NCBI RefSeq assembly: GCF_965657105.1
Contig: NZ_CBFHNB010000018.1
Coordinates: 1 to 32,969 of the forward strand
Reading direction: 5' to 3'
From: Puniceispirillum sp965657105
Lineage (GTDB): Bacteria; Pseudomonadota; Alphaproteobacteria; Puniceispirillales; Puniceispirillaceae
Length of the DNA stretch: 32,969 nt
Part shown: one piece after another, positions 30,647 through 32,969 of the stretch
How the letters are laid out: every line of letters starts with the position of its first letter
How positions within the stretch are numbered: the first letter of the stretch is position 1
The notes under the pieces: generated by a model
The model's input: the letters and a program-made list of their open reading frames with translations, nothing else
Database searches by the model: none
What the model was told of the DNA's origin: nothing
Position numbers and translations under genes: made by a program

Positions 30647-32469
30647 CAGCTTATGACCTCTTGCGGCCTATCATAATCAGTCGCCGCATCATCATCCATA
30701 AATCCGTCTGACTGGCGTTGCCACATCGTGGCATAGAGGCCGTTTTTGGCCAGGAGCTGGCGATGCGTACCACGCTCGCATATCTCACCATCAGCAAGCA
30801 CCAGAATTTCGTCAGCATCGACAACAGTCGAAAGCCGGTGTGCAATAACCAATGTAGTCTGGCTCCGCGAAATATCATTGAGCGAAAGTTGAATATCCTT
30901 TTCGGTGCGGCTATCCAGCGCCGATGTTGCTTCATCAAACAGAAAGATCGCCGGCTTTTTCAAAATCGCCCGGGCAATCGCAACGCGCTGTTTTTCACCA
31001 CCCGACAGTTTCAGCCCACGTTCACCAACACGTGTATCATAGCCATCGGGTAATTTGCTGATAAAGCCATCAATCGCCGCCGCCTTGGCCGCCGCTTCAA
31101 TATCAGCCTGACTGGCATCATGCCGCCCATAGCCTATATTATAACCAATCGTTGAATTGAACATGACCGTATCCTGCGGCACCACGCCAATGACGCTGCG
31201 GAGTGAACTTTGCGCTACATCGCGCAGATCCTGCCCATCTATGCGGATACTACCTTGATTTGGATCATAAAAGCGGAATAACAGCCGCGAAATCGTCGTT
31301 TTGCCAGAACCGCTTGGACCAACAATGGCGGTGCGTTTGCCAGGTGGCACGCGAAAGCTGACACCTTTGAGAATAGGCCGGTCAGCATAGGCAAAATGCA
31401 CATTGTCAAACACCAATTCACCACCAGCCACGGCCAGATCGCCAGCATCCGGCTTGTCGGCAATATCGGGTTCTTCATCCAGCAATTTGAACATACGTTC
31501 CATATCAACCAGCGATTGGCGCAATTCCCGATAGACCCAGCCTAGAAAATTAAGCGGCAGATATAGCTGTAATAGATAGGTATTCACGATCACAAAATCA
31601 CCAACGGTCAAAAAGCCGCGCTGAATATCCAAACCTGCCATGCCCATCATCGCCATCAGACCAATGGCAATAATCGCGCCTTGACCGATATTGACCACCG
31701 ACAATGACGTGCGTGATTTAACCGCCATAATCTCATATTTACGCATCGCCGTATCATAGCGCTCAGCTTCAATATCTTCGGCATTGAAATATTTGACCGT
31801 TTCGTAATTCAGCATCGAATCAACCGCGCGCGTAGCGGCGCTTTCATCGGCATTATTCATTTCACGCCGGAACCGAATCCGCCATTCGGTCACCTTAATC
31901 GTAAAGATGACATAGGCCATCACCGTCACAAATGTCACCGCCGCATAGAAAAACCCGAACATTGACCACAGAATGGCGCTGACAAACAGCATTTCGACAA
32001 ATAGCGGCAAGACTTCAAAAAAGGCAATCGTCAGCAGAAATTCAATACCCTTGGCACCACGGTCAATCGACCTTGTCAGGCCACCTGTCTGCCGGTCAAG
32101 ATGGAATTGTAATGATAATTTATGTAAGTATCGAAAGGCATTCAATGCCGCCCCACGAACCGCGCGCTGTGCAACACTGGCAAACAGATATTGTTTGGCT
32201 TCGCTGAACACCTGCTGGCCAAGCCGTGTCAGCGCATAGCCTGCCACGACCCACATTAGGGCTGTCATGGCAAATCCCTGCTCACCATTAACTAGATCAA
32301 CCGCCGCACCATACATAAGCGGGGTTATGATATTTGACCCTTTTGCCGCCATAAGACAAGCAAAGGCCGCGGTAATGCGGCCACGCACGCGCCAGTTCCC
32401 TTGCGGTATTGTATAGCGCGCCAGATCGGCAAGTAATGAGATAATCTTTTTTGACTTCGGTTCTGACAT
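30646..32469 (-). CDS. atm1: Atm1/HMT1-type ABC exporter (fused membrane and ATPase domains)
   Basis: 607 residues from the ATG at 32469; a GTG two codons upstream is an alternative. The membrane domain (about 30-320) contains SLQFHLDRQTGGLTRSIDRGAKGIEFLL and DSMLNYETVKYFNAEDIE, both characteristic of the Atm1/ABCB7 group. The ATPase domain has Walker A GPSGSGKTT (about 384-391), LSGGEKQRVAIARA, and Walker B IFLFDEATSALD. Bacterial Atm1 proteins export glutathione-metal or glutathione-persulfide species and aid heavy-metal tolerance. The neighbour upstream is an A-type Fe-S carrier, 74 bp away, which fits a link to iron-sulfur or thiol homeostasis. Confidence 0.94.
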   Translation of the reverse strand: MSEPKSKKIISLLADLARYTIPQGNWRVRGRITAAFACLMAAKGSNIITPLMYGAAVDLVNGEQGFAMTALMWVVAGYALTRLGQQVFSEAKQYLFASVAQRAVRGAALNAFRYLHKLSLQFHLDRQTGGLTRSIDRGAKGIEFLLTIAFFEVLPLFVEMLFVSAILWSMFGFFYAAVTFVTVMAYVIFTIKVTEWRIRFRREMNNADESAATRAVDSMLNYETVKYFNAEDIEAERYDTAMRKYEIMAVKSRTSLSVVNIGQGAIIAIGLMAMMGMAGLDIQRGFLTVGDFVIVNTYLLQLYLPLNFLGWVYRELRQSLVDMERMFKLLDEEPDIADKPDAGDLAVAGGELVFDNVHFAYADRPILKGVSFRVPPGKRTAIVGPSGSGKTTISRLLFRFYDPNQGSIRIDGQDLRDVAQSSLRSVIGVVPQDTVMFNSTIGYNIGYGRHDASQADIEAAAKAAAIDGFISKLPDGYDTRVGERGLKLSGGEKQRVAIARAILKKPAIFLFDEATSALDSRTEKDIQLSLNDISRSQTTLVIAHRLSTVVDADEILVLADGEICERGTHRQLLAKNGLYATMWQRQSDGFMDDDAATDYDRPQEVIS

Positions 32470-32543
32470 GTTCACCGTCTGGTTTTAACGCTGCCAGATA
32501 CCATCAGAAAAGACAGTGTCAAACAGGTCTCAGAAAAACCCAA

Positions 32544-32894
32544 TTATGACGCGACAGAAAAGCTCTCGCCGCACCCACAACGGGCAATTTCATTGGGGTT
32601 GTTAAAGACAAATCGAGCAGCAAACTTATCTTCCTGCCAATCCATCTCCGATCCAATCAGAAACATCACGGCTGTCGGATCAATGAATAATGTCACGCCC
32701 TTTTCTTCGACCTTATCTTCAAACGGTTTTTGCTCGGTTGCAAACTGGACATCATATTGCATACCAGAACAACCGGTGGTCTTGATACCCACACGCAGAC
32801 CGATAACATCGCTATCAGCCTTATCCATCAAGCTCCGAACATGCTGTGCAGCTTTATCCGTCAAGGTAACAATCGGTTTATTCGGGTCAAACAT
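32544..32894 (-). CDS. A-type iron-sulfur cluster carrier (IscA/ErpA/SufA family)
   Basis: 116 residues, standard for the family. The three cluster-ligand cysteines are present: one in TTGCSGMQYDV (about 42) and two in ARCGCGESFSV near the C-terminus. LTDKAAQHVRSLM and FIDPTAVMFLIGSEMDW are also conserved. It accepts and delivers Fe-S clusters in the cytoplasm. The start is supported by aaggatagata. Whether it is IscA, ErpA or SufA cannot be told without its upstream neighbours, which lie beyond the window. The last 75 bp of the window hold no gene. Confidence 0.93.
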   Translation of the reverse strand: MFDPNKPIVTLTDKAAQHVRSLMDKADSDVIGLRVGIKTTGCSGMQYDVQFATEQKPFEDKVEEKGVTLFIDPTAVMFLIGSEMDWQEDKFAARFVFNNPNEIARCGCGESFSVAS

Positions 32895-32969
32895 TATCTA
32901 TCCTTTCACACGTTTACCGTCCAACTACGGTGCAGTTTTGGGCATAGTACGCACGCATCTACCAATCAA

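Noticed and set aside
1..32969. Mobile elements, phage genes, toxin-antitoxin or defence systems
   Set aside because: No transposase, integrase, phage, toxin or nuclease-type proteins were seen among the supported genes.

Overview
The window looks like a chromosomal segment of a marine alphaproteobacterium. The evidence is the mix of genes and protein style: an Atm1-type exporter beside an A-type iron-sulfur carrier, a kdsD-queA-tgt-queG block, fdhD-mobA, a bacterial NAD kinase and a psuK-psuG pair, at moderate GC. A SAR116-like (Puniceispirillum-type) lineage is my best guess from protein character; it is inference only. I see no rRNA, tRNA, insertion sequence, integrase or CRISPR array.

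Region 1 (1-16395) is a specialised uptake and catabolism locus. A minus-strand operon runs from a CUT1-type ABC transporter (binding protein 13894-12647, two permeases, ATPase) through an NTF2/SnoaL-like protein, a histidinol-dehydrogenase-family enzyme, an SDR dehydrogenase, a LacI regulator, a two-domain NTF2-like protein, a bicupin, a MetE-C-like methyltransferase, an alpha/beta hydrolase and an RraA-family aldolase. Most of these genes overlap or lie within a few bases of each other. A DUF3237 gene follows behind a short decayed gene fragment, and a truncated FAD monooxygenase converges on it from the window edge. Upstream of the transporter lie two divergent two-domain NTF2-like paralogues. 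The main find is a shared 17-bp near-palindrome, TTGCATAC(G/C)TATTCAAA. One copy (13992-14008) sits just downstream of a possible -10 box for the transporter operon. The other (15254-15270) sits between the divergent NTF2-like genes. This fits a LacI-type operator, and it ties the NTF2-like pair to the transporter operon as one regulon. The four NTF2-like genes encode seven NTF2-like domains. The substrate is unknown; the enzymes suggest a polyol, sugar-like or sulfonated alcohol, or a ring compound, taken up and oxidised in several steps.

Region 2 (16461-20306) holds pseudouridine catabolism (psuK-psuG), a tandem-repeat patch, an ammonium transporter with a strong terminator, and the nonsense-interrupted C-terminal remnant of a RidA-family gene.

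Region 3 (20307-32969) is mostly housekeeping. It holds a GST plus a secreted metallo-beta-lactamase-fold protein with an altered metal-binding motif; the kdsD-queA-tgt-queG operon (Kdo precursor and queuosine tRNA modification); fdhD-mobA (formate dehydrogenase and molybdenum cofactor maturation); nadK; a small cupin; and, on the minus strand, an A-type Fe-S carrier, an Atm1-type exporter and a lysophospholipase-like hydrolase. Several short in-phase tandem duplications (12, 15 and 26 bp) recur across the window, including in the C-terminal tail of queA and the N-terminal tail of one NTF2-like gene.
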